Positions 1 to 9,167 are shown, counted from the stretch's first letter. The stretch is DNA of 64,000 bases from Desulfuromonas acetexigens (GCF_900111775.1 NZ_FOJJ01000012.1:310001-374000); one strand, 5' to 3'. Numbers and translations: made by a program. Notes: a model not told the origin generated them from the sequence alone.

Positions 1-537
1 CTCAATGTCCGGCTTTCGCAAAGCTACGATGTTCGACAATCCCGCCATGATCGTCAGGATGTGAATGACGTCGATCCCCTGGGGGATGTTCGGGCCGAGT
101 TGCTCTGGTCGCCAACCCGCAATACCTTTGTCGACTTGGATGCACGGTATGATTTTCACAGCCGCAGCCTGGATGGCTTTAATGCGCGTACCGGTTTGCG
201 GGATCAGGGAGGAAACAGCCTCTCGGTCGATTATCGCTACTCCCGGGCTGAGACCGAGTATGCCACTCAGGGGTCCGAATATGTCTCAGGGACAGCGTCC
301 CTGGCTTTGCTTGCACCATTTTACCTTGGCTATCAGCATCGCTATGATATCCAGGATCAGGTTAGCCTCGAGAAAGTATTCGATCTGGAATATCGCTCCC
401 AGTGCTGGAGTCTCTTTTTGACCCTGCGTGACAGGATCGATGAACGGCAGTATGTTCTGGTGTTCGCCTTGAGTGGGATCGGCAATGTTTTACGCATGGG
501 CGGAAATTTGGGGAGTACCCAGGTCGACGAGGAATAG
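1..537 (+). CDS. lptD: LPS-assembly outer-membrane protein LptD, C-terminal part (5' truncated)
   Basis: The reading frame is open from base 1 (beginning L-N-V-R-L-S-Q-S-Y-D) and stops at 535-537, so only about the last 178 residues are present. The alternating aromatic/polar pattern, with repeated strand-like segments such as FVDLDARYDFHSR and LSVDYRYSR, fits the C-terminal beta-barrel of LptD/OstA. LptD is the outer-membrane pore that inserts lipopolysaccharide into the outer leaflet, working with LptE. A strong terminator follows 30 bases later, so this is the end of its transcription unit. The call rests on recognisable style of the LptD C-terminus rather than a catalytic motif; another outer-membrane barrel is possible. 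Confidence 0.75.
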   Translation, partial: LNVRLSQSYDVRQSRHDRQDVNDVDPLGDVRAELLWSPTRNTFVDLDARYDFHSRSLDGFNARTGLRDQGGNSLSVDYRYSRAETEYATQGSEYVSGTASLALLAPFYLGYQHRYDIQDQVSLEKVFDLEYRSQCWSLFLTLRDRIDERQYVLVFALSGIGNVLRMGGNLGSTQVDEE

Positions 538-570
538 TTCTTGGTGCCTGCTCACAGTAAAATGAAAACC

Positions 571-597
571 CAAAACCGGCGGCAGCCGGTTTTTTTA
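571..597 (+). terminator. Rho-independent terminator after lptD
   Basis: An AAAACCGGC / GCCGGTTTT stem closes a GGCA loop and runs into a T tract, about 35 bases after the lptD stop. Confidence 0.85.
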
Positions 598-775
598 CTG
601 CTGGGGAAATTAATTATTGACGTCAAATGTTTGGGTTTGTTAATTTCTCTCCGGTGTGTTGTCGGTCTCGCTGGCGGCGGCCTGGCCGGGTTGGTTATTA
701 TCAGGAGGAAGGAGGAGGATTGGGGTTGTTTTGGAATGCCGTGACTTCATAACCTTAATTGAGCACGAGGGAAAA

Positions 776-1072
776 ATGATGAAAAAAATTTGCAGACTGG
801 TTATCATGGGGATGTTGTTGACTTTCGCCATGCCTCACACCGAAGTCTTCGCGGCCCCGAAAGCCGTAGCGGTGCAAAAGGTGATCAACATCAATACGGC
901 GACCCTGGAGCAGCTGGAGTCCCTTCCTGGTGTGGGACCAGTTTCCGCTCAGCGGATTCTTGACCGCCGCAGCGAAATCGGCTCTTTCAAATCGGTGGAT
1001 CAGTTGGTCGAAGTCAAGGGGATTGGTGAGAAATCTCTGGGGAAGTTCCGCGAGCTGGTGACTGTTAAGTAG
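776..1072 (+). CDS. Secreted helix-hairpin-helix (ComEA-like) protein
   Basis: This is a 98-residue protein. A start at 776 (ATGATG, with an AGGG-containing ribosome site just upstream) places a clean signal peptide at residues 1-26 (MMKKICRLVIMG..., ending near EVFA). The rest is a double helix-hairpin-helix domain: 'ININTATLEQLESLPGVGP' followed by 'LVEVKGIGEKSL' is typical of ComEA/competence-type DNA-binding domains. Such proteins bind DNA non-specifically outside the cytoplasmic membrane, sometimes for DNA uptake. It is a single gene between two terminators, so it is probably transcribed alone. A second HhH protein with a membrane anchor lies at 18,580. A competence role is inferred only. 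Confidence 0.85.
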   Translation: MMKKICRLVIMGMLLTFAMPHTEVFAAPKAVAVQKVININTATLEQLESLPGVGPVSAQRILDRRSEIGSFKSVDQLVEVKGIGEKSLGKFRELVTVK

Positions 1073-1113
1073 CCACAGCTGTTCGGGATGGCAAATATAT
1101 AATCTCATGTTTT

Positions 1114-1147
1114 CTCGGGCCGTGCCCTCTGGGGACGGCCCGGTTTT
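1114..1147 (+). terminator. Rho-independent terminator after the HhH gene
   Basis: A CGGGCCGT / ACGGCCCG stem at 1116-1142 is followed by TTTTT, between the HhH gene and the FtsB-like gene. Confidence 0.85.
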
Positions 1148-1159
1148 TAGGGTAATTCG

Positions 1160-1516
1160 ATGGCGGAAAACGATTCTGCGGGTAAAAAAAACTGGCTTTC
1201 CCTCTGGCCGGCTCTTCTTGTTCTGGTAATCCTTGGTGTGGCCGTTTGGGGCGACAAGGGGATTTTGTGTGCCCTCCGTGCCAATCAGCAAAAAGAAGAT
1301 CTGTTGCGCCAGGTCCAGGCGCTTGAGGCGGTCAACCAGGAACTGCGCAGGGAGATTGAAAATCTTAAGTCCAATCCCCGCTTTCTTGAAGGCATCGCTC
1401 GTAAGGAGTTGGGAATGGTCAAGGAGGATGAACTGATCTATCAGTTTCGTTCCCAGGAAAAGAATTCGTCCGCCGGCGCTTCCGCTGCGAAAGCCGAGGG
1501 TGCTTCCCGCCCATAG
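1160..1516 (+). CDS. FtsB/DivIC-family septum formation protein
   Basis: 118 residues with a short cytoplasmic N-terminus, one membrane helix (about residues 14-30, 'WPALLVLVILGVAVW') and a coiled coil (about 38-72, 'LLRQVQALEAVNQELRREI'). A short domain with 'NPRFLEGIARKELGMVKEDE' follows. This order, and the R-x-x-L-G-x-x-x-x-x-E pattern, is characteristic of the FtsB/DivIC family. These proteins join FtsL and FtsQ in the divisome and help activate septal peptidoglycan synthesis. The Ala/Ser-rich tail after residue 100 is variable. In several deltaproteobacteria this gene sits near a SPOR protein, as here at 1,939. Confidence 0.85.
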   Translation: MAENDSAGKKNWLSLWPALLVLVILGVAVWGDKGILCALRANQQKEDLLRQVQALEAVNQELRREIENLKSNPRFLEGIARKELGMVKEDELIYQFRSQEKNSSAGASAAKAEGASRP

Positions 1517-1586
1517 GGTTTTATCTCCTCTCTTCTGTCTCAATCCCTTCCTTTCTTCTCATCTGTGGTCTCGAATTTCCCCTTTC

Positions 1587-1616
1587 TTGACAGGGGAGTT
1601 CTCCAGGGGCTAGGAT
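1587..1616 (+). promoter_or_regulatory. Possible sigma-70 promoter upstream of the small cysteine protein
   Basis: TTGACA at 1587-1592 is followed after 18 bases by TAGGAT (1611-1616). The -35 is perfect; the -10 matches TATAAT at four of six positions. It lies 46 bases before the small gene at 1662. Confidence 0.35.
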
Positions 1617-1661
1617 GAGCAAGCCCCGTTCCGCTAGCTTTGATGTGAGGAGTCACAGTTC

Positions 1662-1838
1662 ATGACCCAGGACGTTCCTACCCTTTGCCCGCTTTGTGCC
1701 TGGCGAGCTCATTGTGCCAAACGTTTTTCTCGCGGAGATGACAGTTCCTTGCATTGTCCGGATTTCAGCGAGGATGTCATGCTGCGCAAGGAACGGGAGC
1801 GTGCCCGGACTGAACAGAAGGAAGATCGACAGGACTGA
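1662..1838 (+). CDS. Small conserved-looking four-cysteine protein (58 aa)
   Basis: A short reading frame with ATG at 1662 encodes a 58-residue protein. Cysteines at positions 9, 12, 18 and 32 (C-P-L-C, then C, then H-C-P-D) could bind zinc or an Fe-S cluster. The C-terminal 20 residues are a highly charged helix rich in Arg, Glu and Lys. It sits in the otherwise empty 420-base gap between the FtsB-like and SPOR genes, on the same strand, behind a candidate promoter. I do not recognise a named family. Its reality is supported by the organised cysteine pattern and the position, not by a known homologue. Confidence 0.6.
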   Translation: MTQDVPTLCPLCAWRAHCAKRFSRGDDSSLHCPDFSEDVMLRKERERARTEQKEDRQD

Positions 1839-1938
1839 ATCCCGCCGGAGTAAGGGTAGTGTGGGGATTTGCGAATGACCGCCACAATTGCGGGGCGGGA
1901 ACGGATTTTGTTGAAGTGTGCCGGTTTTGGAGGTTTGA

Positions 1939-2718
1939 ATGGTGAAGCAGATGCAGTCCCGCACCCAGAGACGCATGGAGAAAAAACATGCGATTCTTCT
2001 GGTTGTCTTGCTGCTGGGTATTTCCCTGGTCAGTTTTTTTCTGGGAATCATGGTGGGCCGGGGCTCTTCCGGGACCGTTGCGGCTCCAACCGAGTCGGTA
2101 ACGCCTCACTTGCCGGTTCCTCCGCCCCTGGCCGAATCGCTTCCGGCCGTTGAGCCTACTTCCGCGCCGGCAGCCCCGGCGGCGCCTGTCGTCGAGGACG
2201 GCGCAGAGAAACCGGCCTTGACTTTTTACGAAGCGTTGCCCAAGGGGGAGCAGCCTCCCCTCGGCAGCGGGATTAATCTGCCTCCTCCGGAAAAACCGAA
2301 AAAGCCGCAAGCTTCGGTGGCCAAGACGGAGCCGTCACCCCTGCGGCCCCCTCCGCCGGTTCCCTCTGTTCCTGCCTCGGCAGTTCCGGCCGCGTCCGAA
2401 GCCGCCACGGTCGTTGTCGAAACGCCCGTGTCGACCGTGAAGGTCGAAACGACGCCTGCTCCCCTGCCTAAACCAGTGGTTCAGGGGACATTCGTCGTGC
2501 AGGCTGCGTCCTTCAAGGCTCTTTCTGACGCCACCGCCTTGCGCGATCGCCTCATCAAGAAAGGGTATGGTGCCTATGTTCAGGAGGCGAACCTCGGGGA
2601 TAAGGGGGTTTGGCAACGGGTGATGGTCGGTCCTTATGCCGGGAACGAGGCGGTTTCCCAGGTAGTGGAACGGCTGAAAAACGAGGAGCGCCTCTCCGGG
2701 ATGATCAAAAAGCACTGA
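1939..2718 (+). CDS. Membrane-anchored SPOR-domain protein
   Basis: 259 residues. A basic N-terminus precedes one membrane helix (about 20-42, 'AILLVVLLLGISLVSFFLG'). A long Pro/Ala-rich periplasmic linker (about 50-180) leads to a C-terminal SPOR domain (about 183-259, beginning GTFVVQAASFKALSDA). SPOR domains bind glycan strands lacking stem peptides at the division septum, so this is probably an FtsN-like or DedD-like division protein. The start at 1939 has a GGAGG ribosome site six bases upstream. Nearness to the FtsB-like gene supports a division role. Confidence 0.88.
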   Translation: MVKQMQSRTQRRMEKKHAILLVVLLLGISLVSFFLGIMVGRGSSGTVAAPTESVTPHLPVPPPLAESLPAVEPTSAPAAPAAPVVEDGAEKPALTFYEALPKGEQPPLGSGINLPPPEKPKKPQASVAKTEPSPLRPPPPVPSVPASAVPAASEAATVVVETPVSTVKVETTPAPLPKPVVQGTFVVQAASFKALSDATALRDRLIKKGYGAYVQEANLGDKGVWQRVMVGPYAGNEAVSQVVERLKNEERLSGMIKKH

Positions 2719-2822
2719 CCTCCTTCCGGTCTGAAGTAGAGGGCCTTCCTGGCGGCTTGTCGTAAGCCGGACAGCGGCGGACGCATGGGTTCTTTTACGG
2801 CTTTTTGGGCAAATTTTTTTGC

Positions 2823-2851
2823 TTGACTTGTTTCGGTGTTGCGGGTAAATT
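2823..2851 (+). promoter_or_regulatory. Sigma-70-type promoter for the tRNA pair
   Basis: TTGACT (2823-2828) and TAAATT (2846-2851) are separated by exactly 17 bases, ending 13 bases before the first tRNA. Confidence 0.75.
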
Positions 2852-2864
2852 CCCGACTCCATGA

Positions 2865-2941
<77 letters not shown>

Positions 2942-2984
2942 AGTTTTGAGCCTCTTCAACGAGGTTGACCATATCAGTTCAAAC

Positions 2985-3061
2985 GGCGGTGTAGCTCAGT
3001 TGGTTAGAGCATGCGGCTCATATCCGCAGTGTCCGGAGTTCGAATCTCTGCACCGCCACCA
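2985..3061 (+). tRNA. tRNA-Met elongator (CAT)
   Basis: A 77-base cloverleaf with encoded CCA: acceptor GGCGGTG/CACCGCC fully paired, D-stem GCTC/GAGC, anticodon stem TGCGG/CCGCA, anticodon loop CTCATAT. The CAT anticodon could also belong to tRNA-Ile2, which is lysidine-modified by TilS. The G4-C69 and G5-C68 pairs differ from the E. coli Ile2 acceptor, so elongator Met is preferred. It is co-transcribed with the initiator tRNA, and tilS is the next gene. Confidence 0.85.
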
Positions 3062-3068
3062 TTTTGCG

Positions 3069-3099
3069 AACCCCCCTCCAGGATTCTGGTGGGGGGTTT
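3069..3099 (+). terminator. Terminator after the tRNA pair
   Basis: AACCCCCC (3069-3076) pairs with GGGGGGTT (3091-3098), extended by TCCA/TGG(T), followed by a short T run just after the second tRNA. Confidence 0.75.
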
Positions 3100-3124
3100 G
3101 TCTGTTTGGCGTGGGTAGTTTCTG

Positions 3125-4501
3125 ATGGATAAGCTATTTATCGAAAATGTCACACGGCGGCAGTTGCTGGCGCCGGGCGAGCGGGTGCTTACCGCGGTCT
3201 CCGGTGGGGCCGATTCGGTGGCGCTGCTCGTTCTATTGCAGCGGAACGCTCAGTCCCTGGGGATCGAAGTTGCGGCGGCACACCTGGATCATGGCATGCG
3301 CCCTGAAAGTGGTGAGGATGCCGAATTCGTCCGGCGCCTTTGTGCCGAGCTGGACATCCCCCTATGCGTCGGCAAGCGGGACGTTCCCAAGCTTTCCCGC
3401 CTCGCCAAGGAAGGCCTGGAGGCCTCCGCGCGCCGTGCCCGCCGGGAATTTCTGATGGAGACGGCGGCGACCCGGGGCTGTGTGAAGGTGGCCCTGGGTC
3501 ACCATCGCGGTGACCAGGCCGAAACTCTGCTGCATCGGTTGCTCCGCGGGTCCGGGAGCTCCGGCCTGAGTGCCATGCAACCTTGGTCCCCTCCCTTCAT
3601 CCGTCCTTTGCTCCCCTTTGCCCGCGAGCAGTTGCAAGAATTTTTGGCGGAGCACGGATGGCCGTTCATCGAAGATGCCAGTAATCGTGATCCCCGATTT
3701 ACCCGGAACCGGATCCGTCACCAGCTTCTGCCCCTTCTCGAAAATTTCAATCCGCGGATCGAAGAGCATCTTTGTCGCTTGTCGGAACGCCTTTCCGAGG
3801 AAGAGGCTTTTTGGCGGGAACGGGAGGACGAGGCCTTAAAGGTTGTTTCGCTCGACCAATCAGATGGTTTGAGCTTGTCTCGCGGTCTATTGCTTGAGCT
3901 GCATCCCGCTCTGCTGCCGCGAGTTCTGCGGCGAGCCCTGGCCCAAGTGCGGGGTGATTTGCAGGGAATTGCCTCCTCTCACCTGCGCGCTGTGCGAGCC
4001 CTGGTCGAATCCGAGCGTCCTCAGGGGGGGCTCGATCTCCCTGGAGCCTGGGTCGGAAGAAGGTATGAACGGTTGTGGTTGCGCAGGGAGTGTCCGCAGG
4101 GGATGGAGAACGCGCCCCTGGAGATTCCTGGCCCCGGAAAATATGTCCTCGCCGATGGTGGCGAGTTGCAGGTGACGGTGGAAGGCGGCCCTGGAAAAAC
4201 GACGGCGCTGATCGAGGAGTTTGACGGCTTCACCATCGATTTTCCGCTCCAGTGGCGGTCTTTTTGTTCAGGGGATCGTTTTCATCCTGAAGGGGCGCCC
4301 GGGGGGAAGAAGCTCAAATCCTTCTTCATCGATCAAAAGATTGAGAAAGAAAAACGTCGTTCCCTCTGGTTGCTGGCGAAGGATGAGATACTCTGGGTGG
4401 TGGGGGTTCGACGCTGTCAGGACTATCGCCCCGAAGCGGCTTGCGGGCGGGTTCTGCGCTTTGTCTATCGCCCTGGCAATGCCCACGAAAACGGGTTGTG
4501 A
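3125..4501 (+). CDS. tilS: tRNA(Ile)-lysidine synthase TilS
   Basis: 458 residues. The ATP-pyrophosphatase P-loop SGGADS is at residues 26-31, within 'VLTAVSGGADSVALL', followed by 'LDHGMRPESGEDAEFV' and 'LGHHRGDQAETLLHRLLRGSG', all standard for TilS. The C-terminal part (from about residue 355) fits the TilS C-terminal tRNA-binding domain. The enzyme attaches lysine to C34 of tRNA-Ile2 (CAT), changing its decoding from AUG to AUA and its charging from Met to Ile. It acts in the cytoplasm and is normally essential. It lies directly after two CAT-anticodon tRNAs and before ftsH, a gene order common in bacteria. Confidence 0.95.
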   Translation: MDKLFIENVTRRQLLAPGERVLTAVSGGADSVALLVLLQRNAQSLGIEVAAAHLDHGMRPESGEDAEFVRRLCAELDIPLCVGKRDVPKLSRLAKEGLEASARRARREFLMETAATRGCVKVALGHHRGDQAETLLHRLLRGSGSSGLSAMQPWSPPFIRPLLPFAREQLQEFLAEHGWPFIEDASNRDPRFTRNRIRHQLLPLLENFNPRIEEHLCRLSERLSEEEAFWREREDEALKVVSLDQSDGLSLSRGLLLELHPALLPRVLRRALAQVRGDLQGIASSHLRAVRALVESERPQGGLDLPGAWVGRRYERLWLRRECPQGMENAPLEIPGPGKYVLADGGELQVTVEGGPGKTTALIEEFDGFTIDFPLQWRSFCSGDRFHPEGAPGGKKLKSFFIDQKIEKEKRRSLWLLAKDEILWVVGVRRCQDYRPEAACGRVLRFVYRPGNAHENGL

Positions 4502-4605
4502 AATCCCTATCCGTATGTTAAGTTTCCGGGAACCCGCGCAATTTTCCGCTGGTAAGAGCTTCGTGCGGGTTTCGTTGGCTACAATTTAAGTGCTTAGGGG
4601 GTACT

Positions 4606-6426
4606 GTGAATCAATTCTATAAAAATCTCGCGCTCTGGCTGGTCATTTCCCTGGTCATGATCCTGCTCTTCAACATGATGACGCAAAAAGGCCAGGAGCA
4701 GAAGCCTATCACCTACACGGCTTTTCTGGCGGCGGTAGAGGAGGGGCGGGTGCGGGAAGTCACGGTCCAGGGATCCAATGTCGAAGGGAAGTACCAGGAC
4801 GACACCCTGTTCAAGACCTTCGCCCCGGATGACCCCGCGCTGATTACTCAACTGCGTGAAAAAGGGGTGGAGATCCAGGCGCGTCCCGCCGAGGACCGCA
4901 GTTTCTGGTTCACCCTGATGGTCTCCTGGGGGCCGATTCTGCTGTTGATTGCGGTCTGGGTCTTTTTCATGCGCCAGATGCAGTCGGGCGGGGGCAAGGC
5001 GATGAGCTTCGGCAAGAGCAAGGCCAAGCTGCTCACCGATAACCAGGCCCAGGTCACGTTCAAGGATGTGGCCGGGATCGACGAGGCCAAGGACGAACTG
5101 GAAGAGATCGTTTCCTTTCTGAAGGAGCCCAAGAAGTTCTCCCGCCTGGGCGGACGGATTCCGAAAGGGGTGCTGCTGTGCGGTTCCCCCGGCACCGGCA
5201 AGACCCTGCTCGCCCGCGCCATTGCCGGCGAGGCTGGGGTGCCCTTCTTCTCCATCTCCGGCTCGGACTTCGTCGAGATGTTCGTCGGGGTCGGCGCCAG
5301 CCGGGTTCGCGACCTCTTTGTGCAGGGGAAGAAGAATGCCCCTTGTATTATCTTCATCGACGAGATCGACGCTGTCGGTCGCCATCGCGGCGCCGGTCTC
5401 GGTGGCGGCCATGACGAGCGGGAACAGACCCTCAATCAGTTGCTGGTGGAGATGGACGGCTTCGAGTCGAACGAAGGGGTTATTCTGATCGCCGCCACCA
5501 ACCGTCCCGACGTTCTCGATCCGGCTCTTTTGCGCCCCGGTCGTTTCGACCGGCAGGTGGTGGTGCCCCGTCCCGATGTCAAAGGGCGGTTGAAGATCCT
5601 CAACGTTCATGCCCGCAAAATTCCCTTGGATGCCGATGTCGAGATGGAAGTTGTGGCTAAGGGGACGCCCGGTTTTTCCGGTGCCGACCTCGCCAACCTA
5701 GTTAACGAGGCGGCGCTCTTGGCCGCTCGCGCCGACAAGTCCCAGGTCAATATGGACGACCTGGAGGCGGCCAAGGACAAGGTGATGATGGGGGCCGAGC
5801 GGCGGTCCATGGTTATCACCGAGGAAGAAAAAAAGGTTACCGCCTATCACGAGGCCGGACACGCCTTGGTCGCTCTCTTCATCCCCGGCGCAGATCCGGT
5901 GCATAAGGTATCGATCATCCCCCGCGGTCGCGCCATGGGGGTCACCATGTATCTGCCGGAGCAGGAAAAATACAACGAAACCCGGGACGGTTTGCATATC
6001 CGCATCTGTACCCTGCTCGGCGGCCGGGTCGCCGAAGAGATCATCTTCTCCAGCATCACCAGTGGCGCGAGCAACGACATTGAGCGAGCCACCGCCATCG
6101 CCCGCAAGATGGTCTGCGAATGGGGCATGAGTGAGAAGCTCGGGCCCCTGGCTTTCGGCGAGAAGGAGGGGGAGGTATTCCTTGGGCGCGACATGGGGCA
6201 CATGAAGAATTACAGTGAAGCCACCGCTGTCGAAATCGACGAGGAGATCACGCGCATCGTCAAGGAAAATCATGAGCGCACCCGCCAGATCCTGCAGGAG
6301 CAGAAAGCCGCTCTGATTACCGTGGCGGAAGCGCTTCTGGAAAAAGAAAACCTTGACGGCGCGGAAATTCGCGCCCTGGTATTCGGCTCCTCGACCGAGG
6401 CTGTTACTCCCGAACCGGTTGCCTGA
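4606..6426 (+). CDS. ftsH: ATP-dependent zinc metalloprotease FtsH
   Basis: 606 residues with a GTG start at 4606 preceded by AGGGGG. Two membrane helices (about 5-24 and 103-122) flank a small periplasmic domain. Walker A GSPGTGKT is at 193-200, Walker B IIFIDEID follows, and the second region of homology is complete. The zinc protease motif HEAGH is at 415-419, with the third ligand in the later conserved segment. FtsH is a membrane-bound hexamer that degrades misassembled membrane proteins and regulators such as LpxC. The stop overlaps the folP start by one base (TGATG), implying coupled translation. Confidence 0.97.
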   Translation: MNQFYKNLALWLVISLVMILLFNMMTQKGQEQKPITYTAFLAAVEEGRVREVTVQGSNVEGKYQDDTLFKTFAPDDPALITQLREKGVEIQARPAEDRSFWFTLMVSWGPILLLIAVWVFFMRQMQSGGGKAMSFGKSKAKLLTDNQAQVTFKDVAGIDEAKDELEEIVSFLKEPKKFSRLGGRIPKGVLLCGSPGTGKTLLARAIAGEAGVPFFSISGSDFVEMFVGVGASRVRDLFVQGKKNAPCIIFIDEIDAVGRHRGAGLGGGHDEREQTLNQLLVEMDGFESNEGVILIAATNRPDVLDPALLRPGRFDRQVVVPRPDVKGRLKILNVHARKIPLDADVEMEVVAKGTPGFSGADLANLVNEAALLAARADKSQVNMDDLEAAKDKVMMGAERRSMVITEEEKKVTAYHEAGHALVALFIPGADPVHKVSIIPRGRAMGVTMYLPEQEKYNETRDGLHIRICTLLGGRVAEEIIFSSITSGASNDIERATAIARKMVCEWGMSEKLGPLAFGEKEGEVFLGRDMGHMKNYSEATAVEIDEEITRIVKENHERTRQILQEQKAALITVAEALLEKENLDGAEIRALVFGSSTEAVTPEPVA

Positions 6427-7649
6427 TGCCAGTTCCACCGCGCCTGTTGCGGGTTGAGGATGAGGCCCAAGCCCGTGGCGAACTTTTCCGCATCGGTGTC
6501 GACCCGGCGGGCATTGCCCGCATGGCGCCGAAAATGGTGGGGCGACTGATTAAGCTCCGCGACGTTTCCTGTCCCGCCGCGAACATTCTCAAACAAGAGA
6601 TGCTCTCCCTGGGTGGCGATGCGGCCGTGTCACGGGGGAGCGTCGCCTGTTCGCTTCCCACGACCGATGTCTTGTTGATCGGCTCCCTCAAACAAATCAG
6701 GCTGCTGGTCGAACGTCTCGGCCGGCAGCCTTTTGGCCTGCGCGAGCAAGCGGCCCGGATCAGTCTTCTGCTCGAGCGTCTGGAATATCCCCCGACCTTC
6801 TTGAGCGGGCGGGGGTTGCGGCTGGAACTGGATCGGCCACGGATCATGGGAATTCTCAACGTCACTCCCGACTCCTTCTCCGATGGTGGCCGCTACCTTT
6901 CTCTTTCCGCCGCCCTGGAGCGGGCACACGAGATGGAGCGGGAAGGGCTCGACCTGATCGATGTCGGGGGGGAGAGTACCCGCCCTGGAGCCCCGGAGAT
7001 TTCCCCACAGGAGGAAATCGATCGGGTCGTTCCGGTCGTCGAGGCCCTTGCCCGGGAGACTTCCTGTCCGATTTCGGTCGATACCAGCAAAAGCGCCGTG
7101 GCCCGCGCCGCCCTGGCCGCCGGTGCCCATTTCATTAACGACGTCAGCGGGTTGCATTTCGATCCGGCCATGGCGGCGGTGATCGCCGAAGCCGGTGCCG
7201 GACTTTTCCTCATGCATACCCGGGGGCTGGCCGCGACCATGCAGGCCGATACCGAGTACGGCGATCTGGTCGGGGAAATTCTCGAATATCTGCGAGCGGG
7301 AATGGCGCGGGCGCAAGCCGCCGGCATTCCCGAAGAGGCTCTGGCGGTTGACCCGGGCATCGGCTTCGGCAAGGACGTTGCCGGCAACCTGGAGATCCTG
7401 CGGCGCCTCGGGGAGTTTCGGGCGTTGGGACGTCCCCTCCTGCTGGGAACTTCCCGCAAGAGTTTTATCGGCAAGGTTCTGGGACAACCCGAGCCTTCCC
7501 GGCGCCTTTACGGGACCTTGGCGACGGTAGCGCTCGGGGTCCGGGCGGGGGCGATGATCCATCGGGTGCACGAGGTCGCCCCGGCGCGGGAGGCGGCTCT
7601 AATGGCCTGGGCGATACAAGGCGGAGGCGCCGTGACGGAAACCCTTTGA
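6426..7649 (+). CDS. folP: Dihydropteroate synthase with N-terminal extension
   Basis: 407 residues, against about 280 for the usual enzyme. The catalytic domain starts near residue 137 with 'RIMGILNVTPDSFSDGG', followed by 'VDTSKSAVARAAL', 'INDVSG' and 'GTSRKSFIG', all diagnostic of the pterin-binding TIM barrel. It joins p-aminobenzoate to dihydropterin pyrophosphate in folate synthesis and is the sulfonamide target. The first 135 residues form an extra domain of unknown role ('ARMAPKMVGRLIKLRDV'). It is intact and in frame, so this is not a sequencing artefact. The gene overlaps ftsH by one base and is 15 bases before cdaA. Confidence 0.95.
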   Translation: MPVPPRLLRVEDEAQARGELFRIGVDPAGIARMAPKMVGRLIKLRDVSCPAANILKQEMLSLGGDAAVSRGSVACSLPTTDVLLIGSLKQIRLLVERLGRQPFGLREQAARISLLLERLEYPPTFLSGRGLRLELDRPRIMGILNVTPDSFSDGGRYLSLSAALERAHEMEREGLDLIDVGGESTRPGAPEISPQEEIDRVVPVVEALARETSCPISVDTSKSAVARAALAAGAHFINDVSGLHFDPAMAAVIAEAGAGLFLMHTRGLAATMQADTEYGDLVGEILEYLRAGMARAQAAGIPEEALAVDPGIGFGKDVAGNLEILRRLGEFRALGRPLLLGTSRKSFIGKVLGQPEPSRRLYGTLATVALGVRAGAMIHRVHEVAPAREAALMAWAIQGGGAVTETL

Positions 7650-7664
7650 TCTGACTGGTGGGGC

Positions 7665-8456
7665 ATGGGCGGGTTGTTCGACGATCTGAAAAATTTCCGA
7701 TGGCTGCTCGATCTCCTCGACATCGGCCTGGTCGCCTTTGTCATCTATCGGATCATGCTGCTCATTAAGGGAACCCGCGCCGTGCAGATGCTCCTCGGTC
7801 TGGCGGTGATCCTTGGGGTCTATGTCTCCTCCCAGGTCAGCGGTCTTTACACCCTGCACTGGATTCTCGACAACTTCCTCTCTTCGATCATCCTGGTCAT
7901 CGTCGTCCTCTTCCAGAACGACATCCGGCGGGCGTTGATCCATGTCGGTCGGAATCCGTTTTTTGCTGATCTCTCCTACAAGGAAGAGACCGAGGTCATG
8001 GACGAGCTGGTCAAGGCCTGCGTCAGCATGGCCAGCAAGCGGATCGGCGCCCTCATCGTCATCGAACGGGAAACCGGACTCAAGGATTTTCTCGAAGTCG
8101 GTGTCGAAATCGACGCCAAGGTCTCCAGCGATCTGATCACCTCGATCTTTCTGCCCTATTCCCCCATTCACGACGGCGCCCTCGTTCTGCAGCAGGGGCG
8201 GATCAAGCGCGCGGGCTGTTTTTTGCCCCTTTCCCAGAATCCCGACATCAGCAAGACGCTGGGAACCCGGCATCGTGCCGCCATCGGCCTGACCGAACTG
8301 GTCGATGCCGTGGCCATTGTCGTTTCGGAGGAGACCGGTAAAATTTCCGTGGTGGTCGGCGGCCGGATCACCCGTGACCTTGACTCCACCTCCCTGAAGC
8401 GGGTTCTGACTCGGCTTTTCGAACCTCGCGAGGGCAAGCCCAAGAAAAAACGGTAG
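7665..8456 (+). CDS. cdaA: Diadenylate cyclase CdaA (c-di-AMP synthase)
   Basis: 263 residues. Three N-terminal membrane helices (about 15-90) precede a DAC (DisA_N) domain. The catalytic DGA motif is at 170-172 ('IHDGALVLQQGRI') and the RHR motif at 202-204 ('GTRHRAAIGL'). It condenses two ATP into cyclic di-AMP at the membrane; c-di-AMP controls potassium and osmotic balance and cell-wall stability. The next two genes are its regulator CdaR and GlmM, the conserved cdaA-cdaR-glmM module in which both partners bind and modulate CdaA. A GGTGGGG sequence before ATG 7665 supports the start. Confidence 0.96.
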   Translation: MGGLFDDLKNFRWLLDLLDIGLVAFVIYRIMLLIKGTRAVQMLLGLAVILGVYVSSQVSGLYTLHWILDNFLSSIILVIVVLFQNDIRRALIHVGRNPFFADLSYKEETEVMDELVKACVSMASKRIGALIVIERETGLKDFLEVGVEIDAKVSSDLITSIFLPYSPIHDGALVLQQGRIKRAGCFLPLSQNPDISKTLGTRHRAAIGLTELVDAVAIVVSEETGKISVVVGGRITRDLDSTSLKRVLTRLFEPREGKPKKKR

Positions 8457-8459
8457 ACC

Positions 8460-9167
8460 ATGTTCAGGCGACTGACGGAAAATCTCTTTCTCAAACTGCT
8501 GTCTCTGGCCTTTGCCCTGATCCTGTGGTTTTTTGTCATGGGCGAGCAAAAGCAGGAGCTTTCCTACGCGGTGCCCCTGGCGATCAAGAATCTGCCGGCC
8601 AACCTGATGGTGGCCAACGAAATTCCCAGCCAGGTGGATGTCCGCATCAGCGGACCGCGGACGCTTCTGATGAACCTCGATCCCAAGGATATGGGGATCG
8701 CCGTCGACCTGCGGGGGCTCCAACCGGGCGTGACCTCCTTCAGGCGCCTGGAAGAGCTCTTTAACCTTCCCGGTGCCCTGAAAATCACCCGTCTTTCCCC
8801 CTCCTTCGTGGATGTCCGGCTGGAGCGGATCAAAGACAAGAAGGTGCCGGTCAAGCTGGTCATCAGCGGCGCCCCCGCTCCCGGTTTCGAACTCCGTGAG
8901 ATTCAGTTGGCGCCGGCCGAGGTGCTGGTGGAAGGGGCGGAGGGGGAACTCAAGAATGTTGCCCAAGCGGAAACCGATCCCGTGGAAATCGAAGGGGTGC
9001 GGGACAGTTTCAGTCTGATCGTCCCGATCGATTACCGGGGCCGCTACACTTATCTTAAGGAAGATCGCACCGTCGAGGTGCATGTCACTATCGTCAAATT
9101 GCCGGAACCGGAGATCCCCGCCGCCGAAGTGATCGGGGGGGAGCAAACAGGAGAAAAGAAGGAATGA
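8460..9167 (+). CDS. cdaR: YbbR-domain protein, CdaA regulator (CdaR-like)
   Basis: 235 residues. One N-terminal membrane helix (about 10-27, '[16 protein letters not shown]') precedes an extracytoplasmic region with two YbbR-like beta domains (about 35-120 and 125-205; repeated 'VDVRISGP' / '[15 protein letters not shown]' patterns). YbbR/CdaR proteins bind CdaA from the outer face and alter c-di-AMP production. It starts three bases after cdaA and overlaps glmM by four bases (ATGA), so all three are translationally coupled. The C-terminal 30 residues are acidic and not conserved-looking. Confidence 0.9.
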   Translation: MFRRLTENLFLKLLSLAFALILWFFVMGEQKQELSYAVPLAIKNLPANLMVANEIPSQVDVRISGPRTLLMNLDPKDMGIAVDLRGLQPGVTSFRRLEELFNLPGALKITRLSPSFVDVRLERIKDKKVPVKLVISGAPAPGFELREIQLAPAEVLVEGAEGELKNVAQAETDPVEIEGVRDSFSLIVPIDYRGRYTYLKEDRTVEVHVTIVKLPEPEIPAAEVIGGEQTGEKKE

